The notes under the pieces: model-generated
Seen by the model: only the letters and a program-made list of their open reading frames with translations
Told to the model about the DNA's origin: nothing
The model's database searches: none
Program-made: the position numbers and the translations under genes
Shown here: positions 15,784-23,460 of the stretch, in pieces
How the letters are laid out: every line of letters begins with the position of its first letter
Position numbering within the stretch: position 1 is the stretch's first letter
NCBI RefSeq assembly: GCF_927798175.1
Contig: NZ_CAKMMP010000024.1
Coordinates: 1 to 64,000 of the forward strand
DNA length: 64,000 nt
DNA from: Paenibacillus sp. JJ-223
GTDB lineage: Bacteria; Bacillota; Bacilli; Paenibacillales; Paenibacillaceae
Direction: 5' to 3'

Positions 15784-16323
15784 ATGGATTTGATGAAATT
15801 AAGCAAGGAGCTGTCTTACGCGCTGCGGCACGCGCCTTGGGAGTATGAACTGGAGCTGGACGACGAAGGCTGGGTCGAGATCAGCCAGCTGCTGGCGGCT
15901 TTGCATGAGAGCAAGAAATGGACGGCCGTCACGGAAGCGGACCTGCATCGCATGATTCAGGCCTCGGACAAGCAGCGCCACGAGATCGCGGACGGCCGCA
16001 TACGGGCATTATACGGCCATTCGACGCCGCAAAAAATAAGCCGAACCCCTGCGCAGCCGCCGCAATGGTTGTATCACGGAACGCCGACGCGCGCGGTGGA
16101 CTCGATCATGGCACAGGGATTGCAGCCGCGGCAGCGCCAATACGTGCATCTGTCTGCCGACGTCGAGACGGCTTCGCTGGTGGGCAGCCGGCGTGACCCG
16201 AAGCCGGTCATCCTGCGCATCGATGCACAGGCGGCTGCAGCGGACGGCCTTTCCTTTTATCATGGCAACGAGAACATCTGGTTGGCCGACCACGTTCCCG
16301 TGAAATACATTCACCGGGATTAG
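15784..16323 (+). CDS. kptA: RNA 2'-phosphotransferase (Tpt1/KptA)
   Basis: A 179-residue protein starting at ATG 15784 behind AAAGGGGTGTGAGACC. The N-terminal winged-helix part has LSKELSYALRHAPWEYEL and DDEGWVEISQLLAAL; the ADP-ribosyltransferase-like part has LYHGTPTRAVDSIMAQGLQ, YVHLSADVETA and GLSFYHGNENIWLADHVP. These are the S-x-x-L-R-H, Y-H-G-T, V-H-L-S and W-L motifs of Tpt1. The enzyme removes an internal 2'-phosphate from RNA onto NAD+. Eukaryotes use it in tRNA splicing; bacteria lack that route, so its substrate here is uncertain, probably RNA repair products or ADP-ribosylated ends. Confidence 0.9.
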   Translation: MDLMKLSKELSYALRHAPWEYELELDDEGWVEISQLLAALHESKKWTAVTEADLHRMIQASDKQRHEIADGRIRALYGHSTPQKISRTPAQPPQWLYHGTPTRAVDSIMAQGLQPRQRQYVHLSADVETASLVGSRRDPKPVILRIDAQAAAADGLSFYHGNENIWLADHVPVKYIHRD

Positions 16324-16357
16324 GCCGAATGTCGACACGAATACAAACACAATATAC

Positions 16358-16405
16358 AAAGGAGCACCTCCAGCGAAGATGATTCGCCTTGGGTGCTCCT
16401 TTTGT
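16358..16405. terminator. Bidirectional terminator between convergent genes
   Basis: AAAGGAGCACC pairs with GGGTGCTCCTTTTG. A-rich and T-rich flanks serve kptA on the plus strand and the oxidoreductase on the minus strand. Confidence 0.7.
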
Positions 16406-16449
16406 GCTTGCCATGCTTTTGTAAGCGGTCGTACTCGTTTTCCTCTCGA

Positions 16450-17304
16450 TTAACCGAGAAGCGCTTTGATGCCTTCGCTCAGCGGTTGCGCCGGACGGCC
16501 CAGCAGCTGTTCCAGCGTATCGCTTTCGACATTGAGCGCGCCTTGCGCGATCGCGCTTTGCATATCCACCAGCATGGAGACGACGAAGTCCGGCAAGCCG
16601 GCGCCTTTCATGATTTCCGCGTAAGCGGCACTGTCCACGTTTTGCACCGGAATGTCCTTGACAAGCACTTCGCCTGCGATGGCAGCAAGCTCGGCTTGCG
16701 TGATCGGTTTGCCGGAAAGCTCGTATACGGTGTTGTCGTGCCCTTCGCCCGCCAGTACCGCCGCCGCCGCGTAAGCATAATCGCTGCGCGTAGCCCAGCC
16801 TACTTTGGCCGAACCTGTTGCATGCACCCAAGGCGCGCCTTGTGCCGCAGCTTGAACGCTGCCGCCTTCGTTTTCGAGGTACCAGTTGTTGCGCAGCAGG
16901 GAGTATGCAATGCCGGAATCGCGGATGGCTTTCTCGGTTGCGCGATGGACTTCGGCGAGTCCGAGCGTGCTCTCGTCGGCTTTGGCCACGCTGGTATAGG
17001 CGATGAATTGCACCCCGGCGTTTTTGGCAGCCTGTACGGCTGTTTCATGCTGGCGAATGCGTGTTTCATTATCGCCGTCCGCGGAGATGAGCAGCAGGCG
17101 CTCCACGCCCGCGAATGCCGCAGCCAGCGACTCCGGCTGGTCGAAATCGCCGTGGCGGACCTCTACGCCTTGAGCGCTCAAATGCTGTGCCTTTTCCGGA
17201 TTGCGCACGCTGACAGCGAGCTCGGAGGCCGGCACTTTTTTCAGCAAAGCCTCCACGACGAATGAACCCAAATGACCTGTAGCACCAGTAACGAGATATT
17301 TCAT
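16450..17304 (-). CDS. NAD(P)H-binding quinone oxidoreductase, QorB/YtfG type
   Basis: A 284-residue atypical short-chain dehydrogenase. The Rossmann motif YLVTGATGHLGSFVVEALL is at the N-terminus, VRHGDFDQPESL is the second-strand acidic site, and YTSVAKADESTLGLAEVHRA carries the region where classical SDRs have the catalytic Tyr; here the K and nearby residues fit the NmrA/QOR2 type. The YSLLRNNWYLEN segment is typical of QOR2. Function: NADPH-dependent reduction of quinones in the cytosol. Start ATG follows TGGAGGGACATTTATT. It lies 110 bp downstream of an Rrf2-type regulator in the same orientation, and an operator-like dyad precedes it. Confidence 0.85.
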   Translation of the reverse strand: MKYLVTGATGHLGSFVVEALLKKVPASELAVSVRNPEKAQHLSAQGVEVRHGDFDQPESLAAAFAGVERLLLISADGDNETRIRQHETAVQAAKNAGVQFIAYTSVAKADESTLGLAEVHRATEKAIRDSGIAYSLLRNNWYLENEGGSVQAAAQGAPWVHATGSAKVGWATRSDYAYAAAAVLAGEGHDNTVYELSGKPITQAELAAIAGEVLVKDIPVQNVDSAAYAEIMKGAGLPDFVVSMLVDMQSAIAQGALNVESDTLEQLLGRPAQPLSEGIKALLG

Positions 17305-17360
17305 AATAAATGTCCCTCCAAAAAGTAGTTTGTATGGTTTTGCTTGTTGTTATCGATGTA

Positions 17361-17380
17361 GTTATAACAGAAGTGATTAC
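17361..17380 (-). promoter_or_regulatory. Operator-like dyad upstream of the oxidoreductase gene
   Basis: GTTATAACAGAAGTGATTAC resembles the dyad in the Rrf2 gene's own promoter (GTAAC-N7-GTTAC) in base content and half-site (GTTA/TTAC). It probably binds the same regulator; imperfect match. Confidence 0.45.
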
Positions 17381-17394
17381 AACGAAGGGGGAAG

Positions 17395-17417
17395 AAAAAG
17401 CTCCTGAGGAGCTTTTA
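17395..17417 (-). terminator. Terminator at the end of the Rrf2 gene
   Basis: On the minus strand AAAAGCTCC and GGAGCTTTTTC form a perfect stem with a T-run; it overlaps the stop codon. Confidence 0.7.
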
Positions 17418-17840
17418 ATCCGAGACGTCGACCTGATCCATCATCTGCTGCAAAGTTACGCTATTCAAACGCCGTTCCATCGCTTTCTGGGCTTCGTCAA
17501 GCTCGGCCCGCAAAGAATGCTCGATCATTCGTCCGACCGGGCATGCCGGGTTCGGATTTTTGTGGAAGTTGAACAGCTGCCCGTCCTCCACGACATCGAG
17601 GGCGCGATACACGTCCAGCAGCGTAACCTCTGCCGGGTCCCGCAGCAGGGAAGCACCGCCCACGCCTGGCCTTACGTCGATCAGGCCCGCCTTCTTCAGG
17701 CTCGACATGATCCGGCGAATGATGACGGGATTGGTGTTCACGCTCTGCGCGATCAGGTCTCCCGTGCATTCATTCGGCATCGTTGCGATCAGGGATAGGG
17801 TGTGCACCGCGATGGAAAAGCGACTGCTGATCTGTTTCAT
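17415..17840 (-). CDS. Rrf2-family transcriptional regulator
   Basis: A 141-residue protein beginning MKQISSRFSIAVHTLSLIA, the usual Rrf2 N-terminal winged helix. The recognition helix region is NTNPVIIRRIMSSLKKAGL, followed by the wing GVGGASLLRDPAEVTLLDVY. Only one cysteine (NPACPVGRMIE, in the loop where iron-sulphur members have three) is present, so it is not an Fe-S sensor; it is closer to YwnA-type or thiol-based members. It is encoded just before a quinone oxidoreductase and has an operator-like dyad overlapping its own -10, so it likely represses itself and that enzyme, perhaps in response to electrophiles. That last point is inference. Confidence 0.85.
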   Translation of the reverse strand: MKQISSRFSIAVHTLSLIATMPNECTGDLIAQSVNTNPVIIRRIMSSLKKAGLIDVRPGVGGASLLRDPAEVTLLDVYRALDVVEDGQLFNFHKNPNPACPVGRMIEHSLRAELDEAQKAMERRLNSVTLQQMMDQVDVSD

Positions 17841-17857
17841 CGATCATCACCACCGTT

Positions 17858-17892
17858 GTAACCATAATAGTTACAAAATAAATAAAAGTCAA
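17858..17892 (-). promoter_or_regulatory. Promoter and operator of the Rrf2 gene
   Basis: On the minus strand TTGACT (17892-17887) and TATTAT (17869-17864) are separated by 17 bases. GTAAC-N7-GTTAC (17858-17874), a perfect palindrome, covers the -10, suited to autorepression. Confidence 0.75.
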
Positions 17893-18027
17893 TTCCTTTT
17901 TCGTCAAATGAACATCCGAGACGTTGCGAATCGGTCTCCGGGCGGAGCATGAATCCGAACCCAAGGCCGATTTGTCTTACTGTCATCCTTGCTATAATCT
18001 GTTTAATTCGTACATATTTATCCATAG

Positions 18028-18120
18028 ATGTTGGGTATGGGGCCGTCCGCCTTTGGCAAATCCACGTTTTGCTGCAGCATCAGCGGGATGGATGACATCA
18101 GTTTTCATGATGTGGAGGTA
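18028..18120 (+). pseudogene. Fragment of an ABC-transporter ATPase
   Basis: A short frame reads LGMGPSAFGKSTFCCSISGM with DDISFHDVEV after it. GPSAFGKST is a Walker A motif and the following SISGMDD with a strand corresponds to the L-x-x-I-S-G-L-D stretch of MacB/LolD-type ATPases. Nothing before or after continues the protein. It is a relic. Confidence 0.5.
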
Positions 18121-18226
18121 GCGGCAAGGTCGGGGCGTAAGCCTGTATATGGTGGAAGAGAGAGGACGATTGTTGCAATGGCAGGCAGAGATGGGGTTCT
18201 AAAAGGGCGCTCTGATGACTAGAATA

Positions 18227-18241
18227 GACCGACAGTCGGTC
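18227..18241. promoter_or_regulatory. Perfect palindrome GACCGACAGTCGGTC, TetR-type operator
   Basis: A 15-base perfect dyad of a kind common upstream of TetR-family genes. It lies 20 bp before a decayed TetR gene, and 266 bp before the MFS exporter gene. Confidence 0.6.
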
Positions 18242-18260
18242 GAGTTGATTGGAGAATCGC

Positions 18261-18479
18261 ATGAGAGTCGTCGAACACCCGGAAGAACGGCGGCGTTTTA
18301 ATGACATTCTCGATGCTGAAGACACGCGCTTCATCGTCCGGAAATACGGCAAAACAGCGGTAAACGATATTTTACGCGCATGCGAGATTGCCAAACCAAA
18401 GGTACCTTCGACGTGTGATTGGTGCGGAGAAGGGCAGCTTTGCCTATATGAGCCAACGGTATCTGTCCCATTAACCTGA
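18261..18479 (+). pseudogene. Truncated TetR-family regulator
   Basis: ATG 18261 follows TTGGAGAATCGC. The product reads HPEERRRFNDILDAED, then YGKTAVNDILRACEIAK, which is the TetR helix-turn-helix with a degenerate first helix. After AK the expected G-T-F-Y-x-Y-F is present only in another frame (AAAGGTACCTTC gives KGTF at about 18400). The reading frame instead runs into CDWCGEGQLCLYEPTVS and stops. The ligand-binding domain is missing. The palindromic operator just upstream is intact. Confidence 0.65.
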
Positions 18480-18506
18480 AGCGTTATTCTGAAAGGAGTC
18501 GGAACA

Positions 18507-19790
18507 ATGGAACCAAACGTGCAAAAATCGTTTCACAAATTTCTGTTGGTATGGTTCGGCCAACTGATTTCGATGATCGGCATCGGGCTGACGGCGTTTT
18601 CGCTCGGCGTGTATGCCTTCGAGAAAACCAATACCGCCACAAGCGTGGCGCTGATCACCCTCTTTACCTTCCTGCCGAACATTCTGCTGCGGCCGATCGG
18701 AGGCGTTATGGCCGACCGGTTCGACCGACGTCTGATGATGATCATTGGCGATCTCGGTTCGGCTGCCGGGCTGGTCTTCATCTTGTCGTTCATGCTGACT
18801 GGAGATATCCAGCTATGGCATATCTATGCAGGGGCAGCGTTCAGCTCCGTATTCTCAGCCCTGCAAAGCCCGGCTTACAAGGCTTCGGCAACCGATCTGC
18901 TGACTGAAGAGCAATTCTCCAAAGGAAGCGGCCTCGTACAGCTCGCGGAATCCTCCAAGTTTCTGTTTTCGCCGATTATCGCAGGCATGCTTCTGAGCAT
19001 AACGACCATTGAAACGATTTTGGTCGTCAATATATTGACCTACGTGGTGGCGATTCTGGCCGTGCTGGTTATCCGCAAAAGCTTGAAGGTGGAACGCATG
19101 GAGGAGGAAAGAAACCGTCATTGGCTGACGGATCTTCGGGAAGGCTGGACGGAAGTGGTCACCAATAAAGGCGTGCTGCTGCTGGTCATGATTATTTCGC
19201 TGATTACCTTTTACATCGGATTTCTGGAGACGCTCATCGGTCCGATGATCCTCGCCTTTGCTGATGCAAAAACGCTCGGGACATTTCAGTCGGTAAGCGC
19301 CGTCGGCATGCTGATCAGCAGCCTGTGCATTGGCGTGTTTAGGATGTCCAAGAAATATGCAAGCGTGCTGGTTACCGGATTGGTGATGTGCGGTCTGTCA
19401 TTCTCGCTGATCGGTGTATCTACAAACATGTATTTGATGATCTCCGCAGGTTTCCTGTTCCTGGCTTCGCTGCCGTTCGTCAACATGAGCGCCGACGTGC
19501 TGGTGCGCAGCAATATTTCCAACGAAAAACAGGGCAGGGTATGGGGCATCATCGGCATCCTGTCGCAGCTTGGCTTTATCATTGCTTACAGCCTGGCTGG
19601 TTTCCTGGCAGATCATGTGTTCAATCCGCTGCTGGTGGAGGACGGCCCGTTGGCATCCACGGTGGGTCAGGTGACGGGTACGGGAGAAGGAAGGGGCATC
19701 GCTCTGCTGTTTATCATTGCCGGCCTGTTCGTTGTGATCATCGCAGGCATCACGTCCCGTCTGAAAACGATCAAAGCGCTGGAACAATGA
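18507..19790 (+). CDS. MFS transporter, probable drug exporter
   Basis: A 427-residue membrane protein starting after AAAGGAGTCGGAACA. About 12 hydrophobic segments are visible, starting FLLVWFGQLISMIGIGLTAF. The loop after helix 2 has GGVMADRFDRRLMMIIGD, a typical MFS motif A (G-x-x-x-D-R-x-x-R-R). The length and motif fit single-component multidrug or macrolide exporters. It lies 27 bp after a decayed TetR gene and may once have been controlled by it. Substrate is not predictable from sequence. Confidence 0.85.
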   Translation: MEPNVQKSFHKFLLVWFGQLISMIGIGLTAFSLGVYAFEKTNTATSVALITLFTFLPNILLRPIGGVMADRFDRRLMMIIGDLGSAAGLVFILSFMLTGDIQLWHIYAGAAFSSVFSALQSPAYKASATDLLTEEQFSKGSGLVQLAESSKFLFSPIIAGMLLSITTIETILVVNILTYVVAILAVLVIRKSLKVERMEEERNRHWLTDLREGWTEVVTNKGVLLLVMIISLITFYIGFLETLIGPMILAFADAKTLGTFQSVSAVGMLISSLCIGVFRMSKKYASVLVTGLVMCGLSFSLIGVSTNMYLMISAGFLFLASLPFVNMSADVLVRSNISNEKQGRVWGIIGILSQLGFIIAYSLAGFLADHVFNPLLVEDGPLASTVGQVTGTGEGRGIALLFIIAGLFVVIIAGITSRLKTIKALEQ

Positions 19791-19851
19791 TTCGCATATA
19801 AGTCGTTCGGGCGAAACAGACTTGGCGCATGATTAAGGCGAGAAACGCATT

Positions 19852-19904
19852 AAAAAGCGGCCCCTTGGATGCCATTACGTTTGGCTAAATGGGGGCAGCT
19901 TTTT
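19852..19904 (+). terminator. Terminator after the MFS gene
   Basis: AAAAAGC and CCCC on the left pair with GGGGGC and GCTTTTT on the right across a loop of about 25 bases. Confidence 0.55.
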
Positions 19905-19936
19905 GTGGTCAGGCGTCATTAAAACGTATTGCACTT

Positions 19937-20154
19937 TATAAGTTGAACTAGACCGTTACACAAAAACGAAGGGGGCAGAAAGAATCCGAAGAAGCGGAGC
20001 TAAAAGCTTTCTGTAAGAAAGCTCTATCGGAAGCATACACCTCGTGTTTATCACCGGATTTTCCCTTTGAAAAGGGATCAAAAAATCTGGGGATAATGAC
20101 GATCGGAAGATGGTTCTGCCCCCGTAGTGACTTCGTGTAGTGGTTCAACTTATA
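19937..20154. repeat. MITE-like element with long terminal inverted repeats
   Basis: The left end reads TATAAGTTGAAC and, further in, GGGGGCAGAA. The right end is TTCTGCCCCC and GTTCAACTTATA, the exact reverse complement of these blocks. In between (19980-20112) lie smaller inverted repeats such as AAAGCTTTCTGTAAGAAAGCT and CCCTTTGAAAAGGG, and no gene. Total length about 218 bp. TATA adjoins both ends. It occupies the gap between the MFS gene and the ABC permease and has a half copy at 8160-8210. Confidence 0.7.
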
Positions 20155-20212
20155 TAGGCATTCAAGCCTCTAGAAAAGGTAGAGCGCACATCGCTTTCAT
20201 CAAACCTGCGAC

Positions 20213-21037
20213 TTACCCTTTCACCGCGCCGGACGTCAGGCCGCCGACGATGTATTTTTGCCCGATCAGGAACACGATCAACACCGGCAGCGACGTGAGC
20301 ACGATATCGGCGCTGACGAGATTCCACTGGGCGCTGAATTGCCCGAAGAAATTGTACACGGCCAGCGTCATCGGCCACATTTCCACCGTGTTCAGCATGT
20401 AGAGGGGAGCGGTAAATTCATTCCACACGCTTAGGAAATTAAGCACGAATACCGTGACGAGCACGGAAGTCAGCAGCGGCATGATCACTTTCAGGAACAG
20501 CTTGATGGCATTGCAGCCGTCCATGATGGCCGCTTCGTCCAGCTCCTTCGGGATCCCCGAAACGAATGCGTACGTGATGAACAGCGAGATCGGAATGCCC
20601 ATAGCGGTGTATAACAGGATCATGCCGATATGGGAATTGATCATGCCCAGCGTTTTCATCACTTCCATCAGCGGAATGTAGTTGAGCGGCAGCGTAATGC
20701 CGAGAATGAGAAAGAAGTACAGGAAACCACTCAGCTTCGAATGATTGCGCGACAGCGTAAAGGCCGAGAAGGCCACAACGACGACCAGCAGCAGGGAAGA
20801 GGCCGTGGAATGCAGCAGGCTGTTGAAGAATGAGCCGCCGAGATGCCCTTGTTCATAGACGATGCGGTAGTTGTCGAAAATGAAGGTTTCGGGCAGTGTC
20901 AGCTTCAGTACCTTGGCCTCCGCGTCCGACTTGAATGAGTTCAGCACGATGACCACGAACGGAATCAGCACGATCAGGCTGAGTATCCACGCGACCACGT
21001 TGAGGCCGATGGACACGAGTCTTTTTTTCAGTTGCAT
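20213..21037 (-). CDS. Sugar ABC transporter permease, MalG type
   Basis: A 274-residue membrane protein with six predicted helices, starting LVSIGLNVVAWILSLIVLI. The EAA loop, EAAIMDGCNAIKLFLKVIMP, near residue 185 is that of MalG-type carbohydrate permeases; it docks to a shared MsmX-type ATPase. No ATPase gene is nearby, which is usual in this group. It overlaps its partner gene by zero bases (20213-21037 then 21038), so the two are co-transcribed with the binding protein upstream. Substrate unknown. Confidence 0.9.
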   Translation of the reverse strand: MQLKKRLVSIGLNVVAWILSLIVLIPFVVIVLNSFKSDAEAKVLKLTLPETFIFDNYRIVYEQGHLGGSFFNSLLHSTASSLLLVVVVAFSAFTLSRNHSKLSGFLYFFLILGITLPLNYIPLMEVMKTLGMINSHIGMILLYTAMGIPISLFITYAFVSGIPKELDEAAIMDGCNAIKLFLKVIMPLLTSVLVTVFVLNFLSVWNEFTAPLYMLNTVEMWPMTLAVYNFFGQFSAQWNLVSADIVLTSLPVLIVFLIGQKYIVGGLTSGAVKG

Positions 21038-21910
21038 CTACAGTTCCACCTTTCGGCTCATCAAGCGGATGATAAAGAACGAAATGATCGCCATAATGAC
21101 GAACAGAATCGTGGACAGCGCGCTGCCAAGGCCCCAGTATCCCTTCGCGAACGAGGAATATACAGCTGTGTTGATGACATCGGTGGCGTTGCCGGGTCCA
21201 CCGTTGGTCAGTACGTAAACCGCATCGAACACGCGCAGCCCGTAGGTAATGTTCAGCACGGTGGCAATCGTGATGGTTGGCATCAGCATCGGGATCGTAA
21301 TTTTGAATAAACGCTGCCAGAACCCGGCTCCATCAATGGCCGCAGCTTCGTAATAATCGCGCGGGATGGAGAGCAGGCCGGCGATGAACAGCACCATGAT
21401 GTACCCCATGCCTTTCCACGTATCGACCGCCATAATGGATGGCATGGCCCAGGTCAGCGAACCGAGCCAGTTTTGGGCCAATGCGTCCAGTCCAAGCGAA
21501 CGCAGCGTCACATTGACGAAGCCGTTGTTCGGATCAAGCAAGCTTTTGAACACCAGGCCGATGATCAGGAACGACAGCACTTGCGGCGAAAAAATGATCA
21601 TGCGGTGCAGGTTGGCCATCTTCACCCCGCTGACGAGCAGCAGGGCGAGGAACAGGCCCATGACCGTTTTGGCCACGGCGGTCACGATCGTGAAGATCAC
21701 CGTGTTTTTGATGAACAGCAGGTATGTCGGGTCTCCCGCCAGAATGGTGCGGAAATGTTCGAACCCGATAAAGTTTTTCTCCGGGCTATAGCTGTTCCAG
21801 TCGGTAAAGGAATAATAGATGCCCAGCACCGCGGGAGCGACGATAAAGAGAACGTACAGCACGATCGCGCCAGAGGAGAAATACCATGGGTAAATTTTGT
21901 TTGCATTCAT
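21038..21910 (-). CDS. Sugar ABC transporter permease, MalF type
   Basis: The 290-residue product starts at ATG 21910, 14 bases after GGAAGGAAGG; an in-frame GTG at 21922 is too close. It has six helices, the first YFSSGAIVLYVLFIVAPAVL, and an EAA loop EAAAIDGAGFWQRLFKITIP near residue 200. It forms the heterodimeric channel with the permease at 20213. Both act with the lipoprotein binding protein encoded at 21980-23281. Confidence 0.9.
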   Translation of the reverse strand: MNANKIYPWYFSSGAIVLYVLFIVAPAVLGIYYSFTDWNSYSPEKNFIGFEHFRTILAGDPTYLLFIKNTVIFTIVTAVAKTVMGLFLALLLVSGVKMANLHRMIIFSPQVLSFLIIGLVFKSLLDPNNGFVNVTLRSLGLDALAQNWLGSLTWAMPSIMAVDTWKGMGYIMVLFIAGLLSIPRDYYEAAAIDGAGFWQRLFKITIPMLMPTITIATVLNITYGLRVFDAVYVLTNGGPGNATDVINTAVYSSFAKGYWGLGSALSTILFVIMAIISFFIIRLMSRKVEL

Positions 21911-21979
21911 GTCAAGCAACACCCTTCCTTCCTGCCGCGCGCTTTGCGTGCATTCGCGCGCGGCGATGCCGGACGCGGC

Positions 21980-23281
21980 TTATTGCCACGCCTCATCCTT
22001 CAATACCTTGGCTTGTTCGGCCCGGCGCTTATCGATGTTCTGCAGAATCTGGTCCGGCGTCATTGCTCCGGCGAACATGCCGGAGATGTCTTTACCGATA
22101 TCCATCCACTGCGGATCGATATATTTGACTGCGGCTTGCATCACCGTGCCCTTTTCGTGCGCTTTCTCGTAATCGATGTAATCCTGGGTCAGCTTCGGCT
22201 CGATTTCCGGCCAGCAGATGGTCAGATTGCCTTCGCCGCCGTCAAATACTTTTTGCAGGTTCTCGTGTTTGGTGATCCAACGGAAAAACTTCAACACTTC
22301 TTCCGGATGTTTGCTGTTTTTGTTGCCGAACATGGCCGCCGAACCGCCCGGGTTCACGCCGATCGTCTGGTTGTCGCCCCATGGCATCACGAAGAATCCC
22401 ATGTTGTCCTTCATGGCCGGATAGGCCTCGGCGACTTCCTTCTCCGTGCCCGGAACGCGAAGCAGCATGGCTGCCTTTTCCTGGCCGAAGGCTTCGATGC
22501 CCGCCTCAACCGTGTTGGACAGGAAGTCTTTACCGAAGTAACCCAGCTCGGCAAATTCGTTCAGCTGCTCCAATACCGTTCTGAGCTGCGTCAGGTCGGC
22601 GACCTTCATTTCGTTGCTGTTCAGCTTGTCGTAGGTGCCAGGCGTGCTTTTCTCGTAGTTTGGTCCGGTTTCGAACAGAGGCAGCACCTGGTACCAGCCG
22701 CTTGCCGCAGCCTGATAGAACGGAATGATGTCTTTCTCTTTGATCTTTTGGCTGATTTCCTTAAATTCCGCGTACGTGGTCGGCGGTTCGATGCCGAGCT
22801 CGTTAAAGATGCGTTTGTTGTAATACACGTACCATATTTTCGTCGGGGCAAAGGAAACCCCGTACACTTTGTCGTTGTGGCTGACCGTTGGCAAAATCTC
22901 TTCCGACATGCGGCCGGTGAACTCCTCGCCCGTCAGGTCGATCGCATTTTCTTCCGGTCTTACGTTCGCCGGCATGCTGAGCGGGTCCACGTCCACGTTG
23001 AAAATGTCGGGCGCTTCTCCCGAAGCCAGCTTGACTTTGATCAGATCGCGCCACTGGGCATCCGGAACGACCTGGAAGTCGATTTTGACGCCGGTTTCCT
23101 TCTCGTATTCCTTGGCCATTTCTTGCATGATGCCTGTGCGCGGAATGCCCGTCTGGCTTGTGCCAAAGGTCAGCGTTACCTTGCCCGAACCTTCGGATTT
23201 GTCCCCCGAGCCGCATGCGGCAAGCAGCAGGCCGGACAGAAGCAGCAAGCCTGCGAGCGTAGCTAGAAATTTCGTTTTCAT
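21980..23281 (-). CDS. Extracellular sugar-binding lipoprotein, family 1
   Basis: A 433-residue protein with a lipoprotein signal: positive MKTKFLATLAG, hydrophobic stretch and lipobox LLAAC near residue 23. The mature part opens with VTLTFGTSQ and has GVKIDFQVVPDAQWRDLI and GEAPDIFNVDVDPL, typical of family 1 solute-binding proteins. It lies outside the membrane and delivers sugar to the two permeases. Of two adjacent ATG codons, 23281 has the better spacing from GGGAGG. A candidate catabolite-repression site lies 40-60 bp upstream, and a YesM/YesN pair is divergently encoded. Confidence 0.9.
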   Translation of the reverse strand: MKTKFLATLAGLLLLSGLLLAACGSGDKSEGSGKVTLTFGTSQTGIPRTGIMQEMAKEYEKETGVKIDFQVVPDAQWRDLIKVKLASGEAPDIFNVDVDPLSMPANVRPEENAIDLTGEEFTGRMSEEILPTVSHNDKVYGVSFAPTKIWYVYYNKRIFNELGIEPPTTYAEFKEISQKIKEKDIIPFYQAAASGWYQVLPLFETGPNYEKSTPGTYDKLNSNEMKVADLTQLRTVLEQLNEFAELGYFGKDFLSNTVEAGIEAFGQEKAAMLLRVPGTEKEVAEAYPAMKDNMGFFVMPWGDNQTIGVNPGGSAAMFGNKNSKHPEEVLKFFRWITKHENLQKVFDGGEGNLTICWPEIEPKLTQDYIDYEKAHEKGTVMQAAVKYIDPQWMDIGKDISGMFAGAMTPDQILQNIDKRRAEQAKVLKDEAWQ

Positions 23282-23322
23282 CATTGAACCTCCCGATGGA
23301 ATAAGATATGATGTCTTGCATA

Positions 23323-23344
23323 ACGCTTAATGTAAGCGTATTCT
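23323..23344. promoter_or_regulatory. Candidate cre box and palindrome in the ABC/two-component intergenic region
   Basis: ATGTAAGCGTATTCT (23330-23344) matches the cre consensus WTGNAANCGNWNNCW at every fixed base. It overlaps a 7-3-7 perfect palindrome ACGCTTA-ATG-TAAGCGT (23323-23339). It could bind CcpA, the YesN-type regulator, or both. Confidence 0.5.
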
Positions 23345-23460
23345 TTATGTGCATAACTTTACTGTGAACGGGAACATCGCTCAATAGACAAAAGCGTTCT
23401 GTTGAGGTGGACATTTTCGCCGGGCGCCAGACATGATCATTTTGACGGGGTGGATAAACC

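Noticed and set aside
19948..20148. 66-residue open frame on the minus strand
   Set aside because: Falls wholly inside the MITE-like inverted repeat and has no coding features.
21473..23266. 597-residue open frame on the plus strand
   Set aside because: Lies antisense to the sugar-binding protein and permease genes; composition (H, R, Q rich) is that of a GC-rich shadow frame.
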